Below are positions 8,848 through 17,947 of a stretch of DNA of 64,000 bases, piece by piece (within the stretch, counting starts at the first letter, position 1; each line of letters begins with the position of its first letter). The stretch is taken from contig JAMPFB010000006.1 of NCBI GenBank assembly GCA_023664735.1, positions 1-64,000 on the forward strand, in the 5' to 3' direction. The notes under the pieces are model-generated. The model worked only from the letters and a program-made list of their open reading frames with translations. It did no database searches and was not told the DNA's origin. A program made the position numbers and the translations under genes. Source of the DNA: Robinsoniella sp. GTDB taxonomy: Bacteria; Bacillota; Clostridia; Lachnospirales; Lachnospiraceae.

Positions 8848-9780
8848 ATGGACAATCAGAATGATATTATTACCAGAATAAATGAAAAATTTAGCACTAT
8901 GAGTAAAAGCCATAAGGCAATTGCAGCTTATATTACAGACCACTATGATCAGGCGGTTTTCATGACAGCGGCAAAGCTGGGAGAAACATTGGGCATCAGC
9001 GAGTCCACGGTAGTGCGTTTTGCTTCGGGAATCGGCTATGAGGGATATCCGGAATTTCAGAAGGCGCTGGAGGACTGGGTAAAGAATAAGTTAAATTCCG
9101 TACAGAAGATTGATGCGAAATACGGAAGGAGCACCCAGTCGGAAATACTTACCTCCGTATTGACTTCTGATATGAATAAAATTGCAGATACTATAGAAAA
9201 TTTAGACCCCATTGCCTTTGAAGCAGCAGTAGATACCATACTGGCTGCAAAGCATGTCTATATCGTGGGAATTAGAAGCTGTGAGCCGTTAGCTGACTTT
9301 TTAAGCTTCTATTTAACTATGATACGGGGTGATGTGTGCCTTGTAAGGACAACCTCGGTAAGCGAGACCTTTGAGCAGATGATACGGGTCAATGAAGAAG
9401 ATGTGGTAATCGGCATCAGCTTTCCCAGATATTCCATGAGGACTTTAAAGGCAATGGAGTTTGCAAGAGACCGAAATGCCAAGGTCATTACCATAACGGA
9501 TACGGTACATTCGCCCATGAATCTGTATTCCTCCTGCAATCTGCTAGCAAGGAGCGACATGGTTTCCATTGTAGACTCTCTGGTGGCTCCTTTAAGCGTC
9601 ATCAATGCCCTTGTAGTGGCGCTTTGCTTAAAGTGCCCTCAGGATGTAAAAGCGAATCTGGAGGCCTTGGAGGAAGCATGGGGTAACTATCAGGTATACT
9701 TAAACGATGAAATTAACTTTATTGATGAAGAACCGATGCTAAATTATCCTCTAATGAAGGAAGAAAAAAAGAATGAATAA
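8848..9780 (+). CDS. MurR/RpiR-family transcriptional regulator
   Basis: A 310-residue regulator with an N-terminal RpiR-type helix-turn-helix (residues about 1-75, motif LGISESTVVRFASGIGYEGYP) and a C-terminal SIS sugar-phosphate-binding domain (residues about 130-260). Family members respond to phosphosugars and control sugar or amino-sugar catabolism. No sugar gene adjoins it. It overlaps the next gene by 8 bases, implying translational coupling. Confidence 0.9.
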   Translation: MDNQNDIITRINEKFSTMSKSHKAIAAYITDHYDQAVFMTAAKLGETLGISESTVVRFASGIGYEGYPEFQKALEDWVKNKLNSVQKIDAKYGRSTQSEILTSVLTSDMNKIADTIENLDPIAFEAAVDTILAAKHVYIVGIRSCEPLADFLSFYLTMIRGDVCLVRTTSVSETFEQMIRVNEEDVVIGISFPRYSMRTLKAMEFARDRNAKVITITDTVHSPMNLYSSCNLLARSDMVSIVDSLVAPLSVINALVVALCLKCPQDVKANLEALEEAWGNYQVYLNDEINFIDEEPMLNYPLMKEEKKNE

Positions 9781-11020
9781 AATTTGTATTGCAGGCGGAG
9801 GCCCGGCAGGAATGATAGCAGGTGTTTTTGCGGCAAGAGCCGGCTGCTCTGTAACACTGATAGAACAAAATGAAAAATTGGGAAAAAAGCTTTTTCTTAC
9901 AGGAAAGGGCAGATGCAATGTAACCAATGCCTGTGAAACGGAAGAATTATTTTCCAGTATGGTAACCAATGAAAAGTTTATGTATAGCAGCTTTTATGGA
10001 TTTGACAACCGTATGGTAATGGCATTTTTTGAAGAGCTGGGAGTTCCATTGAAGGTGGAAAGAGGAAATCGGGTATTTCCCGTATCGGATCATTCCTCTG
10101 ATATTATAAAGGCGCTTCAATACGAGCTTAGAAGGCTGGGAGTGGAAGTGCTGCTGAATACGAAAGTAAAGGAACTGCTTTTGGAAAAGACAGAGGGAGA
10201 AGAAAAGCCCCGGATTAAAGGAGTGGCTTTGAAAAATGGAAATGTGCTGGAAGCAGATAGGGTACTTCTTGCAACAGGAGGGCTTTCCTATCCTTCCACT
10301 GGTGCAACAGGCGATGGTTACAAAATGGCAGAAAAGGCAGGACATAAGGTGACGGAGCTTTATCCGGCATTAGTGCCCTTGGTTGTAAAAGAAAGCTGGT
10401 GTCATAAGCTGCAGGGGCTGTCCCTAAAAAATGTTTCGGCTAAAATCATGCAGGGGAAAAAACTGCTTTATGAGGGCTTTGGTGAGCTTTTGTTTACCCA
10501 CTTTGGGGTCAGCGGACCATTGATGCTAACCGCAAGCAGTTATCTGACAAAGAAACTAAAAGAACCAGCAGTGCTTATTTTGGATTTAAAACCGGCGCTT
10601 TCCGAAAAACAATTGGATGACAGACTGCTTCGGGAATTTGAGGCAAACAACAATAAGCAGTTTAAAAATATATTGGGAAGCTTGTTCCCTGCAAAGCTGA
10701 TTCCTGTTATGCTCCAAATGTCTCCTATTTTGCCTGAAAAGAAATGCAATGAAATTTCCAAAGAAGAAAGAAGGGCATTTTTAGAGCTGGTAAAAAATTT
10801 GGAAATGACTATTACAGGTACAAGAGGCTTTGAGGAAGCAATCATTACACAGGGAGGCTTGTCTGTAAAGGAAGTGAATCCATCCACCATGGAGTCAAAA
10901 AGGGTAGAGGGACTGTATTTTGCAGGCGAGGTTTTGGATTTGGATGCAGTAACAGGCGGCTATAATCTGCAGATTGCATGGTCTACCGGATATCTGGCAG
11001 CGATGGCAATGAGTGAATGA
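9773..11020 (+). CDS. FAD-dependent oxidoreductase, BaiN/HI0933 family
   Basis: A 415-residue flavoprotein. The Rossmann dinucleotide-binding motif AGGGPAGMIAG lies at the N-terminus, followed by GKGRCNVTN typical of the HI0933-like group and the C-terminal GGYNLQIAWSTGYLAA segment. The family includes BaiN, proposed to act in bile-acid dehydroxylation, but most members are of unknown substrate, so I do not assign that role. It overlaps rpiR and is followed by cmk after 110 bases. Confidence 0.88.
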   Translation: MNKICIAGGGPAGMIAGVFAARAGCSVTLIEQNEKLGKKLFLTGKGRCNVTNACETEELFSSMVTNEKFMYSSFYGFDNRMVMAFFEELGVPLKVERGNRVFPVSDHSSDIIKALQYELRRLGVEVLLNTKVKELLLEKTEGEEKPRIKGVALKNGNVLEADRVLLATGGLSYPSTGATGDGYKMAEKAGHKVTELYPALVPLVVKESWCHKLQGLSLKNVSAKIMQGKKLLYEGFGELLFTHFGVSGPLMLTASSYLTKKLKEPAVLILDLKPALSEKQLDDRLLREFEANNNKQFKNILGSLFPAKLIPVMLQMSPILPEKKCNEISKEERRAFLELVKNLEMTITGTRGFEEAIITQGGLSVKEVNPSTMESKRVEGLYFAGEVLDLDAVTGGYNLQIAWSTGYLAAMAMSE

Positions 11021-11130
11021 AAATAGATATTATAAATTGATGTTGAGAACCAGATATAAAACTGTGAATATCAAATGATAGATATTAAATCTGAATATTA
11101 AAATATCAACAGGGAAGGATGTAACAGGAT

Positions 11131-11787
11131 ATGAGTTATAGTATTGCCATTGACGGACCGGCAGGAGCAGGAAAAAGTACTATCGCAAAAAGGATTGCAA
11201 AGGAAAAAGGCTTTATTTATGTAGATACAGGAGCCATGTACCGGGCAATGGCTTTTTACCTTATACAGAAAGGAATCAAGCCTTCTGAAACAGAAAAAAT
11301 CAGTGAAGCCTGCAAAGAAGCGGATATTACCATATCCTATGAGAATGGGGAACAGGTAGTCTGGCTGAATGGAGAAAATGTAAATCCGAATCTTAGGACG
11401 GAGGAAGTGGGAAATATGGCGTCGGCCAGCTCTGTCAATAAGGATGTGCGCATAAAGCTGGTGGAGCTTCAGCAGAAGTTAGCAAAAACAAACAAGGTAG
11501 TGATGGATGGAAGAGATATCGGTACTTGCGTGCTGCCGGATGCAGATGTAAAGGTTTATCTGACAGCAAGCTCTAAGGTCAGGGCAAAGCGCAGATATGA
11601 AGAATTGGTAAATAAAGGCGTAAGCTGTGATATAAATGCTATTGAGGCGGACATTATCGAAAGGGATAAGCGGGATATGACAAGGGAAATGTCCCCGTTG
11701 CGGCAGGCAGAGGATGCAGTCCTTTTAGACAGCTCAGATATGGACGTAAATCAGGTAGTGGAGGCAATTCTTGCTATGTGCAGATAA
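11131..11787 (+). CDS. cmk: Cytidylate kinase
   Basis: A 218-residue kinase phosphorylating CMP and dCMP. The P-loop GPAGAGKST is at residues 9-17, then DTGAMYRA, the CMP-binding insert, and DGRDIGTCVLPDA followed by the arginine-rich lid RAKRRYEEL. Length and motifs are normal. It leads the cmk-ispH-S1 gene string common in Clostridia. Confidence 0.96.
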   Translation: MSYSIAIDGPAGAGKSTIAKRIAKEKGFIYVDTGAMYRAMAFYLIQKGIKPSETEKISEACKEADITISYENGEQVVWLNGENVNPNLRTEEVGNMASASSVNKDVRIKLVELQQKLAKTNKVVMDGRDIGTCVLPDADVKVYLTASSKVRAKRRYEELVNKGVSCDINAIEADIIERDKRDMTREMSPLRQAEDAVLLDSSDMDVNQVVEAILAMCR

Positions 11788-11885
11788 TATACGTATATAA
11801 TATAGATGGATTTGGAACAAAAATAGGTAACAGCTCAGCCATGAGTGCTAAGCTTGAACCGGGCAGCAGGAGGGAAGGAAAACAC

Positions 11886-12734
11886 ATGGAAGTAAAAACT
11901 GCAAAAACCGCAGGCTTTTGTTTTGGTGTAAAGCGGGCGGTGGAACAGGTTTACAAGCAGATTGAAGCAGGAGGAAATATTTATACGTTAGGTCCTATCA
12001 TTCATAATGATCAGGTGGTAAAAGATTTGGAAGAAAAAGGCGTCCGGGTCTTAAAGGATGTGGATGAGTTAAAGGAACAGGAAAAGGGCACCGTTATCAT
12101 TCGTTCCCACGGCGTGGAAAAAAAGGTATATGAGCAAATTGAAAAAATGGGATTTTCTTTGATAGACGCCACCTGTCCTTTTGTAAAGAAGATTCATAAA
12201 ATTGTGGAAGAGGAAAGTAAAAAGGGAAGACATATTGTGATTATCGGAAGTTCTCCGCACCCGGAGGTGGAAGGAATCATGGGATGGGTGGATGGTGATG
12301 CCACAGTTATTGCCACAAAGGAAGAAATGGAGAATCTTACCTTAAATGAGGGCGAAAAAGCCTGTATTGTTTCTCAAACGACATTTAATTACAATAAATT
12401 TCAAGAATTGGTTGAAATTTTTGAAAAAAAAGGTTATGATGGTATTGTTGTGAATACTATCTGTAACGCAACTGAGGAGAGACAGACCCAAGCAAGGGAA
12501 ATTGCAAGGGAAGTTGATGTAATGATAGTGATAGGCGGTACTCACAGCTCCAATACCCGCAAGCTTTATGAAATTTGCAGGGAAGAATGTGAGAACACTT
12601 ATTTTATACAGACACTGAGCGATTTGGAAGGGGAACAGATTGGCCCCGCTTGTTCGGTGGGAATTACCGCAGGGGCATCCACCCCAAATAATATTATTGA
12701 GGAGGTTCAAAATTATGTCAGAATTAACTTTTGA
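11886..12734 (+). CDS. ispH: 4-hydroxy-3-methylbut-2-enyl diphosphate reductase
   Basis: A 282-residue [4Fe-4S] enzyme, last step of the MEP isoprenoid pathway. The three cluster cysteines are present: Cys12 (AGFCFGVKRA), ATCPFVKK near 96, and NTICNATEERQ near 197. The ATG at 11886 follows GGAGGGAAGG; the upstream in-frame start at 11778 would overlap cmk and lacks a ribosome site. Its 3' end overlaps the S1-domain gene by 20 bases; in several Clostridia the two are fused. Confidence 0.95.
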   Translation: MEVKTAKTAGFCFGVKRAVEQVYKQIEAGGNIYTLGPIIHNDQVVKDLEEKGVRVLKDVDELKEQEKGTVIIRSHGVEKKVYEQIEKMGFSLIDATCPFVKKIHKIVEEESKKGRHIVIIGSSPHPEVEGIMGWVDGDATVIATKEEMENLTLNEGEKACIVSQTTFNYNKFQELVEIFEKKGYDGIVVNTICNATEERQTQAREIAREVDVMIVIGGTHSSNTRKLYEICREECENTYFIQTLSDLEGEQIGPACSVGITAGASTPNNIIEEVQNYVRINF

Positions 12735-13887
12735 ACAAATGTTAGACCAATCATTTAAAACAATCAGAAACGGAGAGGTAGTCGAGGGAAAAGTCATTGC
12801 TGTAAAAGAAGACGAAGCCATCCTGAATATTGGATATAAATCAGACGGTATTCTTACACGAAATGAATACACAAACGAGCCAAACACAGATTTAACGACT
12901 ATCTTAAAAGTCGGAGATACCTTGGAGGTAAAGGTAATCAAGGTAAACGATGGAGAGGGACAGGTTCTTCTTTCCTACAAGCGTCTTGCTGCAGAAAAAG
13001 GCAATAAGAGAATTCAGGAAGCTTATGAGAACAAAGAAGTGCTGAAAGCAACAGTTGCACAGGTGTTGGACGGCGGCTTGAGTGTGGTATTGGATGAAGT
13101 GCGTATCTTCATTCCAGCAAGCCTTGTATCTAACGTATATGAAAAAGATTTATCCACCTATGCAGGAAAAGAAATAGAATTCGTAATCAGTGAATATAAT
13201 CCAAAGAGAAGAAGATATATTGGTGACCGCAAGCAGCTTCTGGTTGCAAAGAAAGAAGAAATGCAGAAAGAATTATTTGCAAGAATCAAAGAAGGCGATG
13301 TAGTGGAAGGCACTGTTAAAAATGTGACAGACTTTGGTGCATTTATTGATTTAGGCGGTGCAGACGGACTTCTTCACATTTCTGAAATGTCATGGGGACG
13401 CGTGGAAAATCCAAAGAAGACTTTTAAAGTCGGACAGGAATTGAAGGTTCTCATTAAGGAAATCGAAGGAACCAAAATTGCCCTTAGCTTAAAATTTGAT
13501 GAGCTGAATCCATGGAAGGATGCGGAGAAGAAATATGCAGTGGGTGATACTGTAACTGGTAAAGTGGCAAGGATGACGGATTTCGGCGCATTTGTTGAGC
13601 TGGAAGAAGGTGTGGATGCGCTTTTACATGTATCGCAGATTTCTAAAGAGCATATTGAAAAGCCGGCTGATGTACTGAGCATTGGACAGGAAGTAACTGC
13701 TAAAGTGGTAGATTTCAATGAGGCAGATAGGAAGATTAGCTTAAGCATCAAGGCATTGCTGGCTCCAGAACCAAAAGAAGAAAAAGAAGAAAAAGAAGCA
13801 AAAGAAGAGCAGGCAGAAGAAGATGCAGACGTTGTTTCTGTAGACATTGATGCCGTAATTGCAGCAGAAGCTGAGTCAGAAGAATAA
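12715..13887 (+). CDS. S1 RNA-binding domain protein (ribosomal S1-like)
   Basis: A 390-residue protein with four S1 domains (approximately residues 15-85, 100-165, 185-255 and 270-345), the last two being the most canonical (VTDFGAFIDLGGADGLLH and MTDFGAFVELEEGVDALLH), and a Glu/Ala/Asp-rich acidic tail. It binds mRNA and probably assists translation initiation, as RpsA-like proteins of Gram-positive bacteria. GAGGAGG at about 12699 fixes the ATG at 12715, inside the end of ispH. Confidence 0.92.
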   Translation: MSELTFEQMLDQSFKTIRNGEVVEGKVIAVKEDEAILNIGYKSDGILTRNEYTNEPNTDLTTILKVGDTLEVKVIKVNDGEGQVLLSYKRLAAEKGNKRIQEAYENKEVLKATVAQVLDGGLSVVLDEVRIFIPASLVSNVYEKDLSTYAGKEIEFVISEYNPKRRRYIGDRKQLLVAKKEEMQKELFARIKEGDVVEGTVKNVTDFGAFIDLGGADGLLHISEMSWGRVENPKKTFKVGQELKVLIKEIEGTKIALSLKFDELNPWKDAEKKYAVGDTVTGKVARMTDFGAFVELEEGVDALLHVSQISKEHIEKPADVLSIGQEVTAKVVDFNEADRKISLSIKALLAPEPKEEKEEKEAKEEQAEEDADVVSVDIDAVIAAEAESEE

Positions 13888-13907
13888 AAAATAAGGTAGG
13901 TATGAAA

Positions 13908-14687
13908 ATGCCGGACTACGATTATGAATATTTTAAAGGCGCAGTTTTTCAATTAACCAGCATAGATTTAAATGCTTACAAGGAAAAACAAATGAAGCGT
14001 CGTATAGATACATTGATAGGAAAGAACGATATTGTGGGCTATGATAAATATGTCCAGCTTTTGAAAAGCAATCGGGAGAAATTTGACGAATTTGTCAATT
14101 ATCTTACGATCAATGTATCGGAGTTTTACCGGAACCCAGAGCAATGGGAGTTGCTTGAACGGGAGATTTTTCCGGAGCTTTTAAGAAAATTTGGTAAGAA
14201 TTTGAAGATATGGAGCGCCGCCTGTTCTACAGGAGATGAACCCTATTCCTTAGTGATGGCATTGTCCAGACATTTACCTCTTTCCCAGATAAAGATTATT
14301 GCTACGGATATTGATAAGCAGGTAATCGCTAAGGCGAAAACGGGCTTGTATTCTGAAAAGAGCATAGCTTCTGTACCTAAGGATTTGAAATCGAAATATT
14401 TTACCAAAATTGGGCCTTCTTATCAGATTTCCCATGAAGTAAAGGCAAGAGTGGAATTTAAGCAGCACAATTTGTTAAAGGATTCCTACGAAAGCAATTG
14501 CGATTTGATTGTATGTAGAAATGTGTTGATTTATTTCACAGAAGAAGCAAAAGATGAAATATTTGCCAAGTTTCAAAAGGCATTAAAGCCCGGAGGAAGC
14601 CTTTTTATCGGCAGTACCGAGCAGATTATTAATTATAAAGAATTACATTATAAGAGGAAAAATTCGTTCTTTTATGAGCGGGTTTAA
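13908..14687 (+). CDS. cheR: CheR-type protein-glutamate methyltransferase
   Basis: A 259-residue SAM-dependent methyltransferase with the N-terminal CheR helical domain and the catalytic domain (SAACSTGDEPYSLVM as SAM motif, then CDLIVCRNVLIYFTEEAK). It methylates chemoreceptor glutamates in motile bacteria. No receptor, cheB or other che gene is in the window, so its partner is unknown. AAGGTAGG at 13893-13900 favours ATG 13908 over 13902. It starts 20 bases after the S1 gene and is probably in the same operon. Confidence 0.85.
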   Translation: MPDYDYEYFKGAVFQLTSIDLNAYKEKQMKRRIDTLIGKNDIVGYDKYVQLLKSNREKFDEFVNYLTINVSEFYRNPEQWELLEREIFPELLRKFGKNLKIWSAACSTGDEPYSLVMALSRHLPLSQIKIIATDIDKQVIAKAKTGLYSEKSIASVPKDLKSKYFTKIGPSYQISHEVKARVEFKQHNLLKDSYESNCDLIVCRNVLIYFTEEAKDEIFAKFQKALKPGGSLFIGSTEQIINYKELHYKRKNSFFYERV

Positions 14688-14772
14688 GAATTGAGCTTGA
14701 AAAGCGGTTCTGGAATCTGGAAAGGATTTTGGAGGCGCTTTTTCTGCTTAGGGGGGATTTGGATAAGGGGAC

Positions 14773-14919
14773 GTAGGAACTGGCAGATGATAGAGAAGTC
14801 TTGGGGCACGCTCTCGCTCTATGAAAACGCAGCGGTACTAACGCACCAAAGTACGGTGCGTAAGGACCGGCGATTTCATCAAGGCCTCCAAGACTTCTCT
14901 ATCATATGCCAGTTCCTAC
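14773..14919. repeat. F2 palindromic element
   Basis: Arms GTAGGAACTGGCAGATGATA and its complement TATCATATGCCAGTTCCTAC pair over about 30 bp. The core reads CGCTCTCGCTCTATGAAAAC, then GCGGTACTAA, an inner 7-bp hairpin ACGCACC/GGTGCGT and TAAGGACCGGCG. It shares the GAGCGAGAGCG box and the TAA/TAA internal loop with F1. It lies in the 394-base convergent gap between cheR and the exonuclease gene, which holds no gene. Confidence 0.8.
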
Positions 14920-14975
14920 TGGTTATCGAAAAAAGCCGGTGCTATATGACAATCTGAACGGTATCGATAACCTTA

Positions 14976-15045
14976 TTAGGCTGTTTGGAAAAAGCGTTAT
15001 AAAAAACACAGCCGCCAAGCCTCATATATCCGTCTTTTATGTCAT
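14976..15045. repeat. Degenerate F3 right-arm relic
   Basis: AGGCTGTTTGGAAAAAGCGT followed by an A-run, a CCAAGCCTCAT stretch and CTTTTATG follows, with scattered changes, the right arm of F3 (AGGCTGTTAAGGAAAAGCGCC...). A possible matching left arm (TTTTGGAGGCGCTTTTTCTG) lies at about 14728-14747 on the other side of the F2 copy. Confidence 0.4.
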
Positions 15046-15081
15046 TTTAAGCGCTCTCACTTAATTACCACAACATCCTAC

Positions 15082-16248
15082 CTACTTCTTCCCCTGATGA
15101 ATCAGCATATCCAGTACATGAAGGGCATATTTTGTAAATTCCTCCGGGCTGCGTTTTATTTCTTCGGTCAATTCAAAAAATAAATCCTTGTCCTGATAAC
15201 TTTTCTTGAAAATAGGAGTAAAAAGCATGTCCCATTCTGGAAGATAAGTACCTTGTTTTTTTGTGTAGCAGTCAGTAGCAGAGGCCTGTCTGCGGAAATC
15301 CTTATTCACAAAGGCGGCTACGGATTTATGTATTGCCGTATCTTCCATAGGAAGATAGTAGTATTCTTTGTAATTGGAATAAAAATATTTTAGTTCTCCT
15401 TTCAGGCAGGGAACCTTTAAATAGCCTTCCCGTCCCTCACCGCTGAAATGACAGCCATTTCCATGAATGGCTATGGGCTTTGGAAAAGCAGTATGGAATT
15501 TTATCTTCATTAAGACCTCGTAGGAGCGGATTCCGGATAAATCATCATAATGATTTGCCTGCACCTTTACCACCCGGAAGGGAATCAACAGCATGTCCAT
15601 GTAGGATAATACTGGCAGTAATGCGAACATTCCCTGCATATCTTCGCTGTTATGGAGCAGAAGCAGTTCCAATAATTCGGGGTTTTTTGTTTTTACATAT
15701 TCATGATAAATGGAAATCAGTTCTCCACCATTGTATTTATCTTCTCTGGAAATTCCTAAAAAGCCTTCTAAGGTTTTCTGCTTGCAGTTTTCCAGATGCA
15801 GGATATTTTTAAAACCGGAAATGCGTTTATAAATATCAATTCCATTCATAGGAGCGCTTTCTGTATGTTCTATATTTCCTGTATTTTCCGGGGAGTCTGC
15901 TTTTATTCCATCAAAAGGAGCCTTTAACCCGAACTGTTCACATTTCTGCCTTAAATATGGCAGGTCAAAATTATTGCCGTTGTAATGGATTAAAGTATGG
16001 TAATTTTTGCAAAGCACTAAAAATTCCTGCAAAATAAAAGGCTCTTCAATATAATCTTCTGCCAGAAACTGCTTTAGCTGCCAGCAGCCTTCTTCATAAC
16101 ATAAGCATCCGATTAAATATAAATAAGAGGATTTTGCCGTAAATCCCGTTGTTTCAATATCTACAAATAAAATCTGGGAAAGTTCATCTATATGCTCTAA
16201 TGGATAAGATGAATCTTGAAAGTTTATTGCTTTTTTGATAATTTTCAT
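15082..16248 (-). CDS. RNase H-like DEDD exonuclease domain protein, YprB family
   Basis: A 388-residue protein with a DEDDy-type exonuclease core: FVDIETTGF near residue 30 (Asp and Glu), HYNGNNFDLPYLR near residue 115, and LHNSEDMQGM near residue 205. It matches the YprB-like ribonuclease_H_2 group; substrate not established. The C-terminal 170 residues contain no domain I can name. It stands alone on the minus strand, divergent from rnf. Confidence 0.85.
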   Translation of the reverse strand: MKIIKKAINFQDSSYPLEHIDELSQILFVDIETTGFTAKSSYLYLIGCLCYEEGCWQLKQFLAEDYIEEPFILQEFLVLCKNYHTLIHYNGNNFDLPYLRQKCEQFGLKAPFDGIKADSPENTGNIEHTESAPMNGIDIYKRISGFKNILHLENCKQKTLEGFLGISREDKYNGGELISIYHEYVKTKNPELLELLLLHNSEDMQGMFALLPVLSYMDMLLIPFRVVKVQANHYDDLSGIRSYEVLMKIKFHTAFPKPIAIHGNGCHFSGEGREGYLKVPCLKGELKYFYSNYKEYYYLPMEDTAIHKSVAAFVNKDFRRQASATDCYTKKQGTYLPEWDMLFTPIFKKSYQDKDLFFELTEEIKRSPEEFTKYALHVLDMLIHQGKK

Positions 16249-16354
16249 AGTACCTCCTGAAAGTGTGCTTTATCTGTGAAAAATGCTTTAAAGATATCAT
16301 AGCATATTTGGGAAGGGGTTTTCAAGCTTATGGATTTGGTGTGTCCATAAAGAT

Positions 16355-16450
16355 GTAACAGTTCAGCACATGTCCGCCATCCAAAGCCCTATGCTCCGTC
16401 GTCTCCCACATCTGTTTATCCATCTTTACAAGAAAAGACTGAACTGTTAC
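16355..16450. repeat. Short F1-type element with perfect 12-bp inverted ends
   Basis: GTAACAGTTCAG (16355-16366) and CTGAACTGTTAC (16439-16450) are perfect inverted repeats identical to the F1 consensus ends, but the 72 bases between lack the F1 core and do not form the long stem. It looks like an internally deleted or replaced F1 copy. It lies in the 367-base divergent gap upstream of rnfC, which otherwise holds only the presumed rnf promoter region. Confidence 0.65.
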
Positions 16451-16615
16451 CACTGCCACAATTTTTTTCTCATTTTTTGTGGTATTTTGTCAGGAAAAAT
16501 AGTAGAATGGAAAGGTAAGTAAAACAGGTGCTTGTCACTTAGAACGCAGAATAAAATAAAAGAGAATCAAGCAAATTTGAATAAAAAGACAACCGAAAAG
16601 AAGGAAGGGCAAAGC

Positions 16616-17935
16616 ATGGGAGGAAGATTAACATTTCATGGAGGAATCCATCCGTATGACGGAAAAGATTTAAGCAAGGACAAACCCATTTTAGACGTAA
16701 ATCCAAAAGGAGATTTAGTATACCCTTTATCACAGCATATTGGAGCGCCGGCAGTGCCGATTGTGGCAAAGGGAGATAAGGTGTTAGCGGGGCAGAAGAT
16801 TGCAGAAGCAGGCGGTTATGTTTCGGCGCCGATTTATGCCACTGTTTCCGGTACGGTAAAGGCAATTGAACCAAGGCGGGTAGTGGTTGGCGATAACGTC
16901 ATGTCCATTGTAATAGAAAATGACGGCAAATATGAAGAGGTGGAATATGCACCGGTAAAGCCTCTTACGGAAATGACGAGGGACGAGATATTAGAAAAGA
17001 TTAAAGAAGCGGGAATTGTAGGAATGGGAGGCGCTGGATTTCCTACCCATGTGAAGCTGTCTCCTAAGGAGCCGGATAAGATTGACTATGTAATCGTAAA
17101 CTGTGCGGAGTGCGAGCCTTATTTGACCTCCGATTATAGAAGGATGTTAGAGGAGCCGGAAAAGCTCATTGAGGGCTTGAAGGTTTCTCTTGCCCTTTTT
17201 CCAAATGCAAAGGGAATTTTGGCAGTGGAGGATAATAAACCGGACTGCATTCAGATATTAAGGGAGCTGACAAAGGATGAACCGGATATTCAGGTAAAGC
17301 CTTTAAAGACCAAATATCCACAGGGAGCAGAAAGGCAGCTGATTTACGCAGCTACCGGACGTGCCATTGATTCCACAAGGCTGCCGGCAGATGCTGGCTG
17401 TGTAGTGAACAATGTGGATACGGTTGTAGCAATCAACAGGGCGGTAAGGGAAGGAAAGCCGCTTATGCACCGGATTGTAACTGTAACGGGCGATGCCATA
17501 AAGAATCCAAGGAATTTCCGGGTGCGGATTGGCACCAATTACCATGAGCTGATTGAAGAGGCAGGGGGCTTTAAGGAAGAGCCGGTAAAGATTATTTCAG
17601 GAGGGCCTATGATGGGCTTTGGCATTTTTGATTTAGATGTGCCTACTACAAAAACTGCCTCAGCGCTGCTTTGCCTGACGAAAGATGATGTTTCCGCCAT
17701 GGAGCCCGGTCCTTGTATCAACTGCGGCAGATGCGTGGAGGTCTGTCCGGGGCGGGTAGTGCCAAGCAGACTAGCGGACTTTGCAGAGCATTATGAAGAA
17801 GAAAAGTTTTTGAAATGGAATGGCATGGAATGTTGTGAATGCGGCTGCTGCAGCTATATCTGTCCTGCAAAAAGGCCTTTGACCCAGTCTATTAAGTCCA
17901 TGAGGAAAATCATACTAGGAAAAAAGAAAAAATAG
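16616..17935 (+). CDS. rnfC: Rnf complex subunit C
   Basis: A 439-residue electron-entry subunit of the Rnf ferredoxin:NAD+ oxidoreductase. It has the N-terminal GGIHP motif, the FMN/NADH-binding glycine-rich stretch (GMGGAGFPTHVK) and two [4Fe-4S] motifs near the C-terminus (CINCGRCVEVCP; CCECGCCSYICP). The ATG at 16616 follows AAGGAAGGG; an in-frame ATG at 16532 has no ribosome site. It is the first gene of rnfCDGEAB. Confidence 0.96.
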   Translation: MGGRLTFHGGIHPYDGKDLSKDKPILDVNPKGDLVYPLSQHIGAPAVPIVAKGDKVLAGQKIAEAGGYVSAPIYATVSGTVKAIEPRRVVVGDNVMSIVIENDGKYEEVEYAPVKPLTEMTRDEILEKIKEAGIVGMGGAGFPTHVKLSPKEPDKIDYVIVNCAECEPYLTSDYRRMLEEPEKLIEGLKVSLALFPNAKGILAVEDNKPDCIQILRELTKDEPDIQVKPLKTKYPQGAERQLIYAATGRAIDSTRLPADAGCVVNNVDTVVAINRAVREGKPLMHRIVTVTGDAIKNPRNFRVRIGTNYHELIEEAGGFKEEPVKIISGGPMMGFGIFDLDVPTTKTASALLCLTKDDVSAMEPGPCINCGRCVEVCPGRVVPSRLADFAEHYEEEKFLKWNGMECCECGCCSYICPAKRPLTQSIKSMRKIILGKKKK

Positions 17936-17947
17936 GAGGAAATGAAC

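Noticed and set aside
14691..14957. 88-residue open frame after cheR
   Set aside because: It spans the F2 palindrome; Trp/Arg-rich composition and no ribosome site.
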